A stretch of DNA of 32,438 nucleotides from Desulfobacillus sp041396245 (GCA_041396245.1 JAWKYW010000023.1:1-32438), one strand, 5' to 3'. Shown: positions 15,440-24,600, counted from the first letter of the stretch. Program-made: numbers and translations. The notes: generated from the letters alone by a model not told the origin.

Positions 15440-15694
15440 GTGAAGAGACTGATGTTTATCGCCCTTGTTTCCGCGGTTGGTTTTCTGGGTTCTGCGCACG
15501 CCACCCCGGCCTGCGAGGCCAGGGCGCTCAGCAAGGATGGCAAGCCGCTCTCGGGCGCAGCCAAAGCCTCCTTCATCAAGAAATGCGAGAAGGAGGAGGC
15601 CTGCGAGGCCAAGGCGCTCAGCAAAGATGGCAAACCTCTCTCCGGCGCCGCCAAGGCGTCGTCCATCAAGAAGTGCATGAGCGAAGCAAAGTAG
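15440..15694 (+). CDS. Secreted PsiF-repeat protein
   Basis: This 84-aa protein starts with a clear Sec signal peptide (MKRLMFIALVSAVGFLG, cleaved near AHA). Two near-identical repeats follow, each with C-EA-x-ALSKDGKPLSGAAKAS-x-IKKC, the PsiF repeat. Four or more cysteines suggest disulphides in the periplasm. The start is GTG at 15440 with AAAGGAG upstream. PsiF proteins are phosphate-starvation associated in enterobacteria; their molecular role is unknown, and I see no Pho box here. The gene converges on the secretion cluster. Confidence 0.85.
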   Translation: MKRLMFIALVSAVGFLGSAHATPACEARALSKDGKPLSGAAKASFIKKCEKEEACEAKALSKDGKPLSGAAKASSIKKCMSEAK

Positions 15695-15730
15695 TGGCGA
15701 GTCAGGAGGGAGAGCTGTTTATCAAATGGA

Positions 15731-16276
15731 CTATTTCGAGCGGCTGATGTCGCCCGGAGATGCCGTTGATGGCTTGGTGGCAGCACTGGCAGCACTGGCA
15801 GCCTGGGGTGGTTCGTAGATGAACTTCCACTCCGCGTAGCTCCCCTTGTTGGCTAAATCCTTCAGGGCTACCGGGAAACCGTCCTTCTTCCAGGACTGCT
15901 CGTTGGACTGGCTGTAGACACCCATGATGCCGCCTCCCGGCGCGGGTACGATGCCCCAGGCGGTCTTCTGCGTCATCGGATCGCGGTAGATCCGCCGCAG
16001 GTAACGCCGTTCTCCCGCAAAACGCCGATCCGACAGCAAGTCCTCCAATCGCTGCGGATATTTCTTCTCGCCCAACGAGCTCTCGTAGTACTGCATGATG
16101 GCGCGTCGGAACTGCATGCCGATGTGCAGCAGCTCCTTCTCCCTCTCGCGCTGCTGGCTGGTGTGCCAGATCGTGGCGAAAGTGGCCGAAGCGGCGCCCA
16201 TGGCCGCCAGCAGGATCAGCAGCGCCAGGTAGGCGACCCCGGCCTGGCGCCTACCAGGTGTTGAAAGGCGTGCCAT
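15731..16276 (-). CDS. Pseudopilin-like membrane protein, last gene of secretion cluster
   Basis: About 181 aa. A basic N-terminus is followed by G-VAYLALLILLAAMGAAS, a single hydrophobic helix placed like that of a prepilin but without the FTLIE motif and its conserved glutamate. The soluble part has pilin-like features: YYESSLGEKKYPQRLEDLL and RRIYRDPMT resemble the segments of the neighbouring pseudopilins. The start is taken as ATG at 16276 (or 16285), overlapping the previous pseudopilin gene by about 26 bp. A longer open frame upstream only mirrors that gene. It may be a GspK- or minor-pilin-like tip subunit that bypasses prepilin processing. Confidence 0.7.
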   Translation of the reverse strand: MARLSTPGRRQAGVAYLALLILLAAMGAASATFATIWHTSQQREREKELLHIGMQFRRAIMQYYESSLGEKKYPQRLEDLLSDRRFAGERRYLRRIYRDPMTQKTAWGIVPAPGGGIMGVYSQSNEQSWKKDGFPVALKDLANKGSYAEWKFIYEPPQAASAASAATKPSTASPGDISRSK

Positions 16277-16661
16277 CCTTGCCATGTCCGCTGGCGCCGC
16301 TCTTGATGTCGAAGACGCCGCCCTTCTGGGGATCGGAAGGCGGCACGACCACCCAGGTCTTGTTGCTGTCCGTGATCGGGTCGGCGGGGATGCCGCGCAG
16401 GTATTTCTTCGCCACGAGATCGTCCAGCGCGTCCGGGTAGCGGGCGTGGTCGCCGTAGTACTTGTCGAGGGCATCGCGCATCTGGTGCAGGTTCTCGCGC
16501 AGGACGGTTTCCTTCGCCTTGTCGACCCCGCCGAAGTAACGCGGTGCGGCCAACGACAGCAGCAGGGCGATGATGGCCATCACCACCAACAGTTCGATCA
16601 GCGTGAATCCCGCGGTTCGGCAACACTTGCCGTGTTCGGAGAATGAAGCCATGGAATTCAT
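16251..16661 (-). CDS. GspG-like type II secretion pseudopilin
   Basis: The protein (136 aa from the ATG at 16661) has a prepilin peptidase site G|FTLIELLVVMAIIALL, the assembly glutamate five residues after the cut, and a short globular domain with YPDALDDLV and GIPADPIT, as in GspG/PilE-like pseudopilins. The ATG at 16661 has AGGA nine bases upstream; ATG 16679 overlaps the previous stop and is an alternative. The second of three tandem small pilin genes after the secretin. Confidence 0.85.
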   Translation of the reverse strand: MNSMASFSEHGKCCRTAGFTLIELLVVMAIIALLLSLAAPRYFGGVDKAKETVLRENLHQMRDALDKYYGDHARYPDALDDLVAKKYLRGIPADPITDSNKTWVVVPPSDPQKGGVFDIKSGASGHGKDGTPFNTW

Positions 16662-16672
16662 GTCGGCGCGTC

Positions 16673-17140
16673 CTACCATTCCCTGTACGGCACGCCGTTG
16701 ATGCCGAATTCGAGGCTGCGGGAGAACACGTCGAAGACATCCTCGCCGGGCCGCGGATTGTCAGGCGGGCTCTTGTAGCTGCGCAGGCCCCAGGTCAGCT
16801 CCGGCAGGAGCGTCGGGTCGGCGAAGGGATCGCGCGGGATGCGCCGCAGGAAGTGGATCTTCGTCCGCGTCGGACTCTTGGCATCCTCGACGCCCTCGAC
16901 GAGCACGTTCAGACTGCGCGGGTAGCCCGACTCGCCGGGACGCAGCACGATGCGCCCCTCGTCCGCGGCCTGCTTGTGGGCGTCGAGGGCGTCGCGGATC
17001 TGTCGCAGGGCGGTGCGCAGGTCAGTCTCCTTGTTGCGCTGGATCGCCAGTTCGGCCATGGGCAGGGCCACCGTCGCCACCAGCGCGATGAGCGCCAGGG
17101 TGACCAGCAGTTCGACGAGGGTGAAGCCGCGCTGACGCAT
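16673..17140 (-). CDS. Type II secretion pseudopilin
   Basis: The 155-aa pseudopilin has a very short leader (MRQRG) followed by the processing site G|FTLVELLVTLALIALVATV with the conserved glutamate. The soluble domain has YPRSLNVLVEGVED and FLRRIPRDPF, matching the neighbouring pseudopilins and suggesting gene duplication within the cluster. It begins six bases after the secretin stop. Its exact slot (GspH, I or J-like) cannot be assigned by eye. Confidence 0.85.
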   Translation of the reverse strand: MRQRGFTLVELLVTLALIALVATVALPMAELAIQRNKETDLRTALRQIRDALDAHKQAADEGRIVLRPGESGYPRSLNVLVEGVEDAKSPTRTKIHFLRRIPRDPFADPTLLPELTWGLRSYKSPPDNPRPGEDVFDVFSRSLEFGINGVPYREW

Positions 17141-17146
17141 ATCCGC

Positions 17147-19444
17147 TCAGGGCGTCACGATGACGCCCAGCAGAGCCGGCCCCGTTTGCCGCTGCGGCGC
17201 CTTGTCCTTGCCGATCGGGGTGGCCGGCATCACCGTCACGATCGAACGCTCGGCCGGCTTGAGCGCCTTGAAGACGACGGTCATCAACACCCCATCCCCC
17301 TTGGCGCCGCCGCGTTCCATCCGGTTCTGCGTCACAAAAACCATGCCCGAAGCGGGCACCACACGCTGGGTGAACTCCGTCTTCGCCTCGCCCTGCGCCA
17401 TGAGACTGCCCGGTTTGAGCTCGACCGGTTCGAGCACGGCGGGGTCGTACTTGATCTGCAGGGGGAGCCCAACGATCTCCTGCGGCACCGAGGCCATGAG
17501 CGACAGGGAGAGGGTTTCGCCGACCTTGGCCTGGCTATTGCCGTCCCAACGCAGCATGACCGGTTCGCCCTTGGCTTCCTGGGTCAGCACGGCGGCAGGT
17601 ACGGCGGCGGCCGATCCGGCGGGCGCAGCAGCGCCGGCAGGGGGCGGGGCAACGCCGGCGACGGGTGCCGTGCTGGCGACCGCCAGCGGCTTCATGCGCA
17701 GATTGGCTTCCGTGCCGGACCAGAACTCGCTCGGCACATGGGAAGGCGGTCCCACGCCGTGGATCAGGCGCGGCGTGATGGAGAGCACCAGCTCGGTCTT
17801 CTGGTTGTCGTCCTTCTGACTGGAGAACAGGCGGCCGATGACCGGCAGGTCGCCCAGACCGGGCACGCGGTTGGCGGTCTGGCGTTCCTCGTCGGTGATG
17901 AGGCCGCCGAGGATCTGCGTCTCGCCGTCCTTCAGGCGCACCACGGTGGCGGCGTTGCGCGAACCGATCTGGTAGGACAGGCTGCCGGCCTTGCTGACCA
18001 CCTCCTTCACCACCGAGCTCACCTCGAGCTGGACCTTGATGGCGACCTCGTTGTCCGGGAAGATCGAAGGCTCCACCTCCAGTTTGAGGCCGACATCCAC
18101 ATACTGGACGTTCTCGGAAACGAAGCCGGTGGAGGTCGACGTCGTCGTGATGACCGGCACGCGGTCGCCGATCTTGATCAGCGCCTTCTCTCGGTTGCGC
18201 GAGCGGATGCGCGGGTTGGCGAGGATGTTGGTGTCGCCGACCTCACGCTTGAGATTCACGATGGTGTCGGACAGGCTGGCGCCCAGGCCCGCGGAGTTGA
18301 GGTTCTTCACATCGCGCAGCGTCACCGCGGTGCCGCTGGAGGGCAGCGGCGTGAGCTTCAGCTGATCGGGGAATCGGATGCCCAGCTCCATCAGCCGGCT
18401 GCGCTTGACCTCGATCACCTCGACTTCGAGCATCACTTCCGGTTCGCGTACGTCCTGCATGGCGATCAGGCGCTCGGCCAGACGCACGGCTTCCGGTGTG
18501 TCGCGCATGACAAGCAGGTTGAGTTTCTCGTCCACGTGGAGATTCTTCACCTTGAGCACCGTCTTCAGCAGGCTCATGGCCTGCTTGGCGTCGGTATTGG
18601 CGAGATAGAAGGCCTTGACGACCAGTTCCTGGTGCTCGCTCTGCTTGGCGGCGGTGTTGGGGTAGATGAGCAGGGTGTTGTCGTTGACGATGCGGCGCGC
18701 CAGCTGATGCGTGGTGAGGATGACGTCGAGGGCGTCCTCCACCGACACCTGCCGCAAGAAGACCGTGGTCTGCAGGTTCGGCTGGATGTCCTTGTCGAGC
18801 ACGAAGTTGAGCCCGCTGTGGCGCGACAGGGCTTCCACCACCTGCTTCAGGTTGGCGTCGCGGAATTCCAGCGTCACCGGCCGCTTGAAAGTCTGGCGCA
18901 GTGCCGCCGGCACGATCATGCCCCGTCCCGAGGCGTCCTCGATCTGGCGCTGCAAGGCCCTTGCCTCGGCATGCCGGGGATTGGCCTGCAGCACCTGCGC
19001 AATCTTCAGTTCGGCCGCGCCGAAATCCCTGGCGGCGATGAGCGCACCCGCTTCCTGCAGCAGCTTGGCGTGCCGGCGCGCCTGCTCGATGGCTTCGATG
19101 CCGGCGCGCGCGTTGGTGTTGCCGGCATCGATACTGAGCACGCGCTTGTAGTAGTTCTCCGCTTCATCGAGGCGGCCGGCATTGCGTTCGGCCTGGGCGT
19201 TGGCCAAGAGCCGGCCAATCACGCCGTCGCGGGCATTGAGGTAGTGCGCCTTGAACTCAAGATTGCCCGGGGACTCCTTGGTGGCTTTTTCGAGGGCGGC
19301 CAGGGCGTCTTCGGGCCGCCCTTCAGAGAGCAGGGAAAGCCCCTCGCGGTGTGCCAGTTCCCCGGCGCAGCCGGTCAGGAGCAGGAACAGCGATGCCAGC
19401 AGGAGCCGGCTTCGGCAGATGGGTCGAATGGTGAAGAACCTCAT
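17147..19444 (-). CDS. gspD: Lipoprotein secretin with C-terminal cohesin-like domain
   Basis: This 765-aa protein forms the outer-membrane gate. It starts with a lipoprotein signal (LLLTGCAG, lipid on the Cys). TPR-like repeats follow (about 35-170), then secretin N-domains (VTLEFRDANLKQVVEALSRHSGLNFV onward). The conserved secretin core follows (VPVITTT..., GLKLEVEPSIF, LGGLITDEERQ, PGLGDLPVIGRLF, ELVLSITPRL). An Ala/Pro-rich linker leads to a cohesin-like beta domain in the last 150 residues (GETLSLSLMASV, LQIKYDPAVLE). The ATG at 19444 overlaps the upstream stop (ATGA). TPRs plus cohesin are not in classical GspD, so this is the atypical secretin type of hybrid T2SS/pilus clusters. Confidence 0.9.
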   Translation of the reverse strand: MRFFTIRPICRSRLLLASLFLLLTGCAGELAHREGLSLLSEGRPEDALAALEKATKESPGNLEFKAHYLNARDGVIGRLLANAQAERNAGRLDEAENYYKRVLSIDAGNTNARAGIEAIEQARRHAKLLQEAGALIAARDFGAAELKIAQVLQANPRHAEARALQRQIEDASGRGMIVPAALRQTFKRPVTLEFRDANLKQVVEALSRHSGLNFVLDKDIQPNLQTTVFLRQVSVEDALDVILTTHQLARRIVNDNTLLIYPNTAAKQSEHQELVVKAFYLANTDAKQAMSLLKTVLKVKNLHVDEKLNLLVMRDTPEAVRLAERLIAMQDVREPEVMLEVEVIEVKRSRLMELGIRFPDQLKLTPLPSSGTAVTLRDVKNLNSAGLGASLSDTIVNLKREVGDTNILANPRIRSRNREKALIKIGDRVPVITTTSTSTGFVSENVQYVDVGLKLEVEPSIFPDNEVAIKVQLEVSSVVKEVVSKAGSLSYQIGSRNAATVVRLKDGETQILGGLITDEERQTANRVPGLGDLPVIGRLFSSQKDDNQKTELVLSITPRLIHGVGPPSHVPSEFWSGTEANLRMKPLAVASTAPVAGVAPPPAGAAAPAGSAAAVPAAVLTQEAKGEPVMLRWDGNSQAKVGETLSLSLMASVPQEIVGLPLQIKYDPAVLEPVELKPGSLMAQGEAKTEFTQRVVPASGMVFVTQNRMERGGAKGDGVLMTVVFKALKPAERSIVTVMPATPIGKDKAPQRQTGPALLGVIVTP

Positions 19445-19950
19445 GAATCGTGCCCCACAAAGAGGGTTTGTCGGATGTTCAATGGCTGATACAGGAAATG
19501 CAGCTGGCCGTCGCGGTATGCCTCGACCAGATACTGGCCGTCGAGAACGTCGCCAGCCTTGACCGAGAGCACCCGGTCGCCCGCCGTCAGCATGAAGGCG
19601 TCTCCGCGCTCCGGGTCGCTCACGCGGCCGAGGAAGCGGAAGGGCAGCGGCGGCGCCTGCGGCGCAGGCGGTGTCGTAATGACCGGCACCACCGGGGGTG
19701 GCGGCGCCCACGTGCGCACGGCAAAGGGATTCGGTGTTTCCGGTTTCTGTGCCTCGTCGGCGGATGGGGGGGCTGCTTCAATGGCCGGCAAGTTCGACGT
19801 ACCGGCGACCGCCTGCACGGCCGGGGACTGGACCGCGGCCGCGGGGGCCGGCGCGGGAAGCTCGACCTCCACCTGGTAGCGGAGCAGGAAAGCCCCTCCC
19901 GCCACGATCAGGCCAATCACGAGGAAGAGAATGATCGCGTTGCGCTTCAT
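19441..19950 (-). CDS. PilP/GspC-like inner-membrane linker protein
   Basis: The 169-aa protein has one N-terminal membrane helix (IILFLVIGLIVAGGAFLL), a long Pro/Ala-rich periplasmic linker, and a C-terminal beta domain (FRFLGRVSDPERGDAFMLTAGDRV...). That domain resembles the homology region of GspC and PilP, which contacts the secretin. Genes on both sides overlap it by ATGA. Its position right before the secretin supports the role of joining the inner-membrane platform to the outer-membrane gate. Confidence 0.75.
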   Translation of the reverse strand: MKRNAIILFLVIGLIVAGGAFLLRYQVEVELPAPAPAAAVQSPAVQAVAGTSNLPAIEAAPPSADEAQKPETPNPFAVRTWAPPPPVVPVITTPPAPQAPPLPFRFLGRVSDPERGDAFMLTAGDRVLSVKAGDVLDGQYLVEAYRDGQLHFLYQPLNIRQTLFVGHDS

Positions 19951-20468
19951 TTCAGGGCGAAGAAATAAGACAGGCGCACGCTGGCCTCGAGCGCGGCATC
20001 GCTGGCCTTGGCGCGCTGCAGGCTCAGGCTGTCGAGGCTGGCCGATGGCGCCAACTCGAGCGACTCGCGCAGGAAGGTTCTCAGATTGGGGTAGCCGCCG
20101 CGCAAGGGCAGGGTGATTTCGTACTGCAGGCTGGCGGTCTTGTCATGCCGGATCACGTTGTAGGTCGCTCGCTCCATGGTGATTGCGTTTTTATCACCGA
20201 CGGCCTGAAGACGATCGAACAGTTCCAGGACTTCCGCCGGCGGCGGCAGCTTGCCAGGTGAAGCCGGGGCTTCTCCGCCGGCGGCGATGACCGGTGCCGG
20301 CGTTTGTTGTTCCGGCAGCGCCAGTTTCCGTTCCTCGGACTGCAACCGTTCCCGTTCCGCCCACGCCGGCGCCAGAGCGCTGAAATGGAACGACGCCGCG
20401 AAGAAAAGGAGGCCCAGGCCAACCACGCCAGGCAGACCGATGCCGGTGGCGGTCGTATCCAGTCTCAT
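19947..20468 (-). CDS. PilO/GspM-like platform protein
   Basis: The 173-aa protein has a single N-terminal membrane helix (GVVGLGLLFFAASFHF), a short helical region, and a periplasmic ferredoxin-like domain (ITLPLRGGYPNLRTFLRESL...) typical of PilO/GspM. It is expected to pair with the PilN-like protein encoded upstream in the inner membrane. Both junctions are ATGA overlaps. The assignment rests on topology, size and gene order. Confidence 0.75.
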   Translation of the reverse strand: MRLDTTATGIGLPGVVGLGLLFFAASFHFSALAPAWAERERLQSEERKLALPEQQTPAPVIAAGGEAPASPGKLPPPAEVLELFDRLQAVGDKNAITMERATYNVIRHDKTASLQYEITLPLRGGYPNLRTFLRESLELAPSASLDSLSLQRAKASDAALEASVRLSYFFALK

Positions 20469-20977
20469 GATTCCGGCTTCCAGCGCGCGGAGAGGACGAA
20501 GCGGATCGGCCGCTGCGGGTGGTCCTTCGCCACCTCGTGGCTGAGCACATGCACATCCGACAGCGCGCCGGTCGATTCGAGACGCTTGACGTAGGCCGTC
20601 GCCGCCGCAAAATTCTTGGCTTCTCCGGAGAGGCTGACTTCGCTCTCCCCCGGATCGAGCGCCAGAAGGGTGACGGTCTCATCCGTAGCCTGCTCCAGCG
20701 CGGTGAACAGCCGTTCCCAGCGTTCAAAGGAGTTCTTCGCCAGCGGCCGGACAGGACCGCCACGATCCTGCACCTCTTTGTGGGCGGTCTGGCTGCGGCG
20801 TTCGATGGCGCGCTGCTTTCGCTCGATGCGGTACTCGAGTTCGGATATCGCATCCTGCGTCTCGAGATGACTGCCGAGCACGGCGCTCGCGGCGAGCAGC
20901 CCTGCGGCGAGCAGGAGCCAGGACACGCTTCCCGACTTGGGGGCCGGCCTCTGGAAATCGAGCCAAATCCGCTTCAC
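20465..20977 (-). CDS. PilN-like assembly protein
   Basis: This 170-aa protein starts with GTG at 20977, which overlaps the stop of the PilM-like gene (GTGA). The N-terminal segment (KRIWLDFQRP) leads into one membrane helix (SWLLLAAGLLAASAVLG), a coiled coil (about 35-70), and a PilN-type ferredoxin-like domain (SLSGEAKNFAAATAYVKRL...). That is the usual PilN order. An upstream ATG would read through the previous gene and is rejected. Confidence 0.78.
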   Translation of the reverse strand: MKRIWLDFQRPAPKSGSVSWLLLAAGLLAASAVLGSHLETQDAISELEYRIERKQRAIERRSQTAHKEVQDRGGPVRPLAKNSFERWERLFTALEQATDETVTLLALDPGESEVSLSGEAKNFAAATAYVKRLESTGALSDVHVLSHEVAKDHPQRPIRFVLSARWKPES

Positions 20978-21771
20978 GCCGCCGCCCCCAGCGCCGCCAT
21001 GCGATACGGCAGCTCCAGCCCGGTGTCGCCGAAGGGCTGTACCTTCCAGGTACAGCCGGCGGGCAAGGCACAGTGGCCGGCGAGATCGTTCAGCCACAGG
21101 GGACCGCCGGCTTCCAACCCGAGCAGGACGGCTTGCTCGTCCAGCGCCTGCCGCAGCGCTTCGCCGTTGGCCTCATCGAAGGCGCGGCTGGATACGGCCA
21201 GCCATTGCCCCGACTTGACGAAGGCCAGCGTGATGCGCGCGGGTTCCGCGAGGGCAATGGCCGCCGGGCCGGCATTCAGGCGGCCGGCGACGGCGTTGAA
21301 GGCGCACATGAGATGCGGGCGGATCGCGACGATCCGGACCGAGGGCGTTGCGATGCCGCGCAGCGCCGCCAGCAGCGCGCGGTCGATGCCGCAGGACAGC
21401 GTGGCTTCGTTCCTTGCGGCCGGGCTGAGACGGATCTCCCAGTCGCGGGCGAGCGTGCCGTAGATTTTTTCGAAGGCGACTTGCGCGAAGGCGGCCCGCT
21501 CGGCGTCGGTGCGTACGGCGGCATTCCCCGGCACCACGGCATGGCGCACGAAATGGCTGGAGAGGACAAAACGAACGTCGCAATGCTGCCATTCCGCGCG
21601 CTCGAACAATTTGGGCAGTTCATTCACTACGGCCGACCAGCCTGCGCCTGCAGCGCAGGGGAGGAATTCTCTGGCCGTGAGAACAGGACGCAGGCCGCGC
21701 CGATGGCGCAGCGCCGAAATGCCCGTGGGGGCGACCCCCACCGTCACCGCGTCACGCCACAAAGGTGACAC
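20974..21771 (-). CDS. PilM/GspL-like cytoplasmic scaffold protein
   Basis: The 265-aa protein is soluble with no membrane segment. It has the spaced beta strands of an actin-like PilM/GspL fold (VGVAPTGISAL..., CDVRFVLSSHF, VRIVAIRPHLMCAFNAV, ARITLAFVKSGQWLAVS). At this length it is shorter than PilM (about 350 aa), so part of the ATPase-type fold may be missing. The GTG at 21771 has an excellent Shine-Dalgarno (AGGAG, 7 nt away) inside the 3' end of gspE, which it overlaps by 20 bp. Recognition is by context more than by motif. Confidence 0.68.
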   Translation of the reverse strand: MSPLWRDAVTVGVAPTGISALRHRRGLRPVLTAREFLPCAAGAGWSAVVNELPKLFERAEWQHCDVRFVLSSHFVRHAVVPGNAAVRTDAERAAFAQVAFEKIYGTLARDWEIRLSPAARNEATLSCGIDRALLAALRGIATPSVRIVAIRPHLMCAFNAVAGRLNAGPAAIALAEPARITLAFVKSGQWLAVSSRAFDEANGEALRQALDEQAVLLGLEAGGPLWLNDLAGHCALPAGCTWKVQPFGDTGLELPYRMAALGAAA

Positions 21772-23410
21772 GATTGATCTCCTGCAAGGTGGTCTGTCCG
21801 CTGCGCACCAGATCGATGGCGGCCTCGCGCAGGAAGCGCGTGCCGTTGCCTACCGCCGCGGTGCGCAGCTGTCCCGGCGTCGCGCCCGAAATGATCAGTT
21901 CGCGCATCTCGTCGTTGATGTGCAGCAGTTCGGCGATGGCGCGGCGGCCCTTGTAGCCGGTGCCGCGGCACTCGGCGCAGCCGCGGCCCCTGACGAACTT
22001 GAACGTATCGATCTGTGTGGGATCGATACCCGACTCGGCGAGCAGCGCTTCGTCGGGCCGGTCGGGCACGCTGCAGGCGTCGCAGTTGATGCGGACCAGG
22101 CGCTGGGCGACGATGCCGTTCAGCGCCGAGACGAAGCTGTGCACCGCCACCCCCATGTGCAGGAAGCGGCTGAGCACGTCGAAGACGTTGTTGGCATGCA
22201 CCGTCGTCAGTACGAGGTGGCCGGTCAGCGCCGACTGTACGGCGATCTGCGCGGTGTCCGGGTCGCGGATCTCGCCCACCATGATCTTGTCCGGATCGTG
22301 GCGCAGGATCGAGCGCAGGCCGCGTGCGAAGGTCAGGCCCTTCTTCTCGTTGACGGGAATTTGCAGCACGTCCGGCAGCTGGTACTCGACCGGGTCCTCG
22401 ATGGTGACGATCTTGTCCTGGCCGTTGTTGATCTCGCTGATGACGGCATACAGCGTGGTGGTCTTGCCGCTGCCGGTGGGGCCCGTCACCAGCAGCATGC
22501 CGTAGGGCTCCCGCGCCAGGCGCCGGATCTTGCCGATCGATGCCGCATCGAAGCCGAGCGACTCCAGGGTCAGGCTGCGCATCTGGTCGGTGAGGGCATG
22601 CTTGTCGAGGATGCGCAGCACGGCATCCTCGCCGAACACGCTGGGCATGATCGAGACGCGGAAGTCCACCTCGCGGCCGTTGATCGAGACCTTGAAGCGC
22701 CCGTCCTGCGGCACGCGCCGCTCGGCGATGTCGAGCTCCGCCATGATCTTGAAGCGGGAGATCACCTGCTCCGCGGTGGCGAGGCCCTTCACCTCGCTGG
22801 CGACGTTCAGTACGCCGTCGAGGCGGTACTTGATGCGTAGACCCGCGGCGGTCGTCTCCAGGTGGATGTCGCTCGCGCCCGCCCGGTAGGCGTCGTAGAG
22901 CGTCGAGTTGGTGAGCCGGACGATGGGGCTGGCGTCGGCATGCACGCTGCCGATGGTGAGGGCCTCGACGCCGTGCGCGCCGGGCGCATCCTCCGCGGCC
23001 TGCGGCAGTACGCCATCGAGCGCTTTCATGCCCTCGCCGTGGCGCGCCAGCACCGCGGCGATGTCGCCCGGCAGCGCGAGGCAGGTCTGGAACGGTTTGC
23101 CCAGCGCCGCATCGGCCCAGGCCAGGAAGCCCTCGCGCCACGGATCGCCGGTGACGAGCAGTAGCCGGTCGGCCTCCTCCACGACGGCCAGGCATTCCCG
23201 TTCCAGGGCCAGCGCGTAGGGCAGCGATGCGAAATCCGGCTGCAGGGCATACAGATCGTCGATGCCCAGTACGCGATAGCGGCAGGCGGCGCCGATCTCG
23301 GCGAGCAGCTGTCGCGGCTCGGCGCCGGCCTGCTCAGTGAGGTAGCTCAAAAGCGGCCTGCCGGCGCGAGCCGCACCCTGTCGCGCTTCCTGCAGGGCTT
23401 GCGGGCTCAT
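21752..23410 (-). CDS. gspE: GspE/PilB-type secretion ATPase
   Basis: The 552-aa cytoplasmic ATPase powers pseudopilus assembly. It has an N-terminal MshEN/GspE-N-like region, then the catalytic half: ASDIHLE, Walker A GPTGSGKTTT (K316), the Asp box VTIEDPVEYQ, Walker B IMVGEIRD, the His box LTTVHANN, and a zinc tetracysteine (CDAC and CAEC). All active-site elements are present. The ATG at 23410 overlaps the gspF stop; a longer open frame upstream only mirrors gspF. Confidence 0.95.
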   Translation of the reverse strand: MSPQALQEARQGAARAGRPLLSYLTEQAGAEPRQLLAEIGAACRYRVLGIDDLYALQPDFASLPYALALERECLAVVEEADRLLLVTGDPWREGFLAWADAALGKPFQTCLALPGDIAAVLARHGEGMKALDGVLPQAAEDAPGAHGVEALTIGSVHADASPIVRLTNSTLYDAYRAGASDIHLETTAAGLRIKYRLDGVLNVASEVKGLATAEQVISRFKIMAELDIAERRVPQDGRFKVSINGREVDFRVSIMPSVFGEDAVLRILDKHALTDQMRSLTLESLGFDAASIGKIRRLAREPYGMLLVTGPTGSGKTTTLYAVISEINNGQDKIVTIEDPVEYQLPDVLQIPVNEKKGLTFARGLRSILRHDPDKIMVGEIRDPDTAQIAVQSALTGHLVLTTVHANNVFDVLSRFLHMGVAVHSFVSALNGIVAQRLVRINCDACSVPDRPDEALLAESGIDPTQIDTFKFVRGRGCAECRGTGYKGRRAIAELLHINDEMRELIISGATPGQLRTAAVGNGTRFLREAAIDLVRSGQTTLQEINRVTFVA

Positions 23411-24594
23411 TGGATGTTTCCCGCCAGCTCGAACACCGGCAGGTAGAGCAGGACGACGACGAAGGCGATGAAGAGGCCGATGCCCAGCATCAGCAGCGGT
23501 TCGAACAGCCGGGAGAACCAGTCCAGCCAGCGCGACAGATCTTCGTCGAGGAAGTCGGCAATGCGGATCATCTTCTCGCCGATGTCGCCGGCCTTCTCGC
23601 CGACGCGCAGGAGATCGAAGGCGACAGCGGGGGCGAGGCCGTGGCGGCGCAAGGCTTCGGAGAGGGTGACGCCGGTTCGGATGTCGCGGACTGCCGCGTC
23701 GAGTGCTGCGCCGCCGCGCTGCCCCAACAGGCCGGAAGCCATCGACAGGGCGGTGACGATGGGGATGCCGCCCTGTTGCAGCATGCCGAGCGTGCGATAG
23801 AAGCGCGCCAGTTCGTAGCTGCGGAAGCGCTCGCGCAGCACCTTGCTGGCGAGCAGGCCCTCCAGCAGAAGCTGGCGGTCGATATGACGCCGCCCCAGTG
23901 TCCAGAGCGCGGCGATTAGTGCCGCGAACGCAGCGAGCACCTGCAAGCCATAGGCTTCGACCAGCGCGCCCCATTGGATCAGCAGGCGCGACATGAAAGG
24001 TATGTCGCGGCCGAAGTCGCCGTAGATGCGCGAGAAGCGCGGCACGACGTAGCCCATCAGGAACAGCACCACCAGGCCGCCGACGAAGATCAGCAGCGCC
24101 GGATAGATGGAGGCCGAGACGACCTTCTTCTTCACCGCATCCATCTGGCCGCGGTAGGCGATGTAGCGCGACAGCGCGCTCTTAAGATCGCCGGTCCGCT
24201 CGCTGGCGCCGACCAGCGAGATATAGAGCGGCGGGAAGATGTCCGGGCGATCCTGCAGCACCGCCGACAGCGGCTGACCTTCGCGCAGGCGCTGCATGAG
24301 GTGGTCGAACAGCGCGCGTTTTTGCGGGGCGCTTTCCTTGCCGGCCAGGGCCGTCAGCGCTTCGATCAGCGACAGACCGGCGTCGAGCAGCGCATGCAGT
24401 TCCTGGGAAAACAACTGCAGGTCGAAGCGGCTCCTCTGAAGGAACGTGAAGCTGTCGCGCCAATTCTTCGACACTGAGAGGACGCGGATGCCCTGTTCAC
24501 CCGCCAGCAGGCGCGCTTCTTCGATACTGGCCGCCTCGAAGGAGGCGACCAGCACGCCTTCAGGTTCGCGGTATCCCTTGATGTCGAAGCGCAT
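23407..24594 (-). CDS. gspF: GspF/PilC-type inner-membrane platform protein
   Basis: The product (395 aa) has the two repeated GspF cytoplasmic domains, each followed by membrane helices: IYPALLIFVGGLVVLFLMGYVVP, one near LQVLAAFAALIAALWTLG, and a C-terminal LLMLGIGLFIAFVVVLLYLPVF. It anchors GspE and the pseudopilus in the inner membrane. The ATG at 24594 is chosen over the GTG three bases earlier. It follows gspG by 6 bp and overlaps gspE (ATGA). Confidence 0.94.
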   Translation of the reverse strand: MRFDIKGYREPEGVLVASFEAASIEEARLLAGEQGIRVLSVSKNWRDSFTFLQRSRFDLQLFSQELHALLDAGLSLIEALTALAGKESAPQKRALFDHLMQRLREGQPLSAVLQDRPDIFPPLYISLVGASERTGDLKSALSRYIAYRGQMDAVKKKVVSASIYPALLIFVGGLVVLFLMGYVVPRFSRIYGDFGRDIPFMSRLLIQWGALVEAYGLQVLAAFAALIAALWTLGRRHIDRQLLLEGLLASKVLRERFRSYELARFYRTLGMLQQGGIPIVTALSMASGLLGQRGGAALDAAVRDIRTGVTLSEALRRHGLAPAVAFDLLRVGEKAGDIGEKMIRIADFLDEDLSRWLDWFSRLFEPLLMLGIGLFIAFVVVLLYLPVFELAGNIQ

Positions 24595-24600
24595 CACGGC

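Noticed and set aside
16643..19489. Very long plus-strand open frame opposite the secretin and pseudopilins
   Set aside because: It is the reverse of well-supported minus-strand genes in GC-rich DNA; the translation is His/Arg/Gly-rich with no domain.
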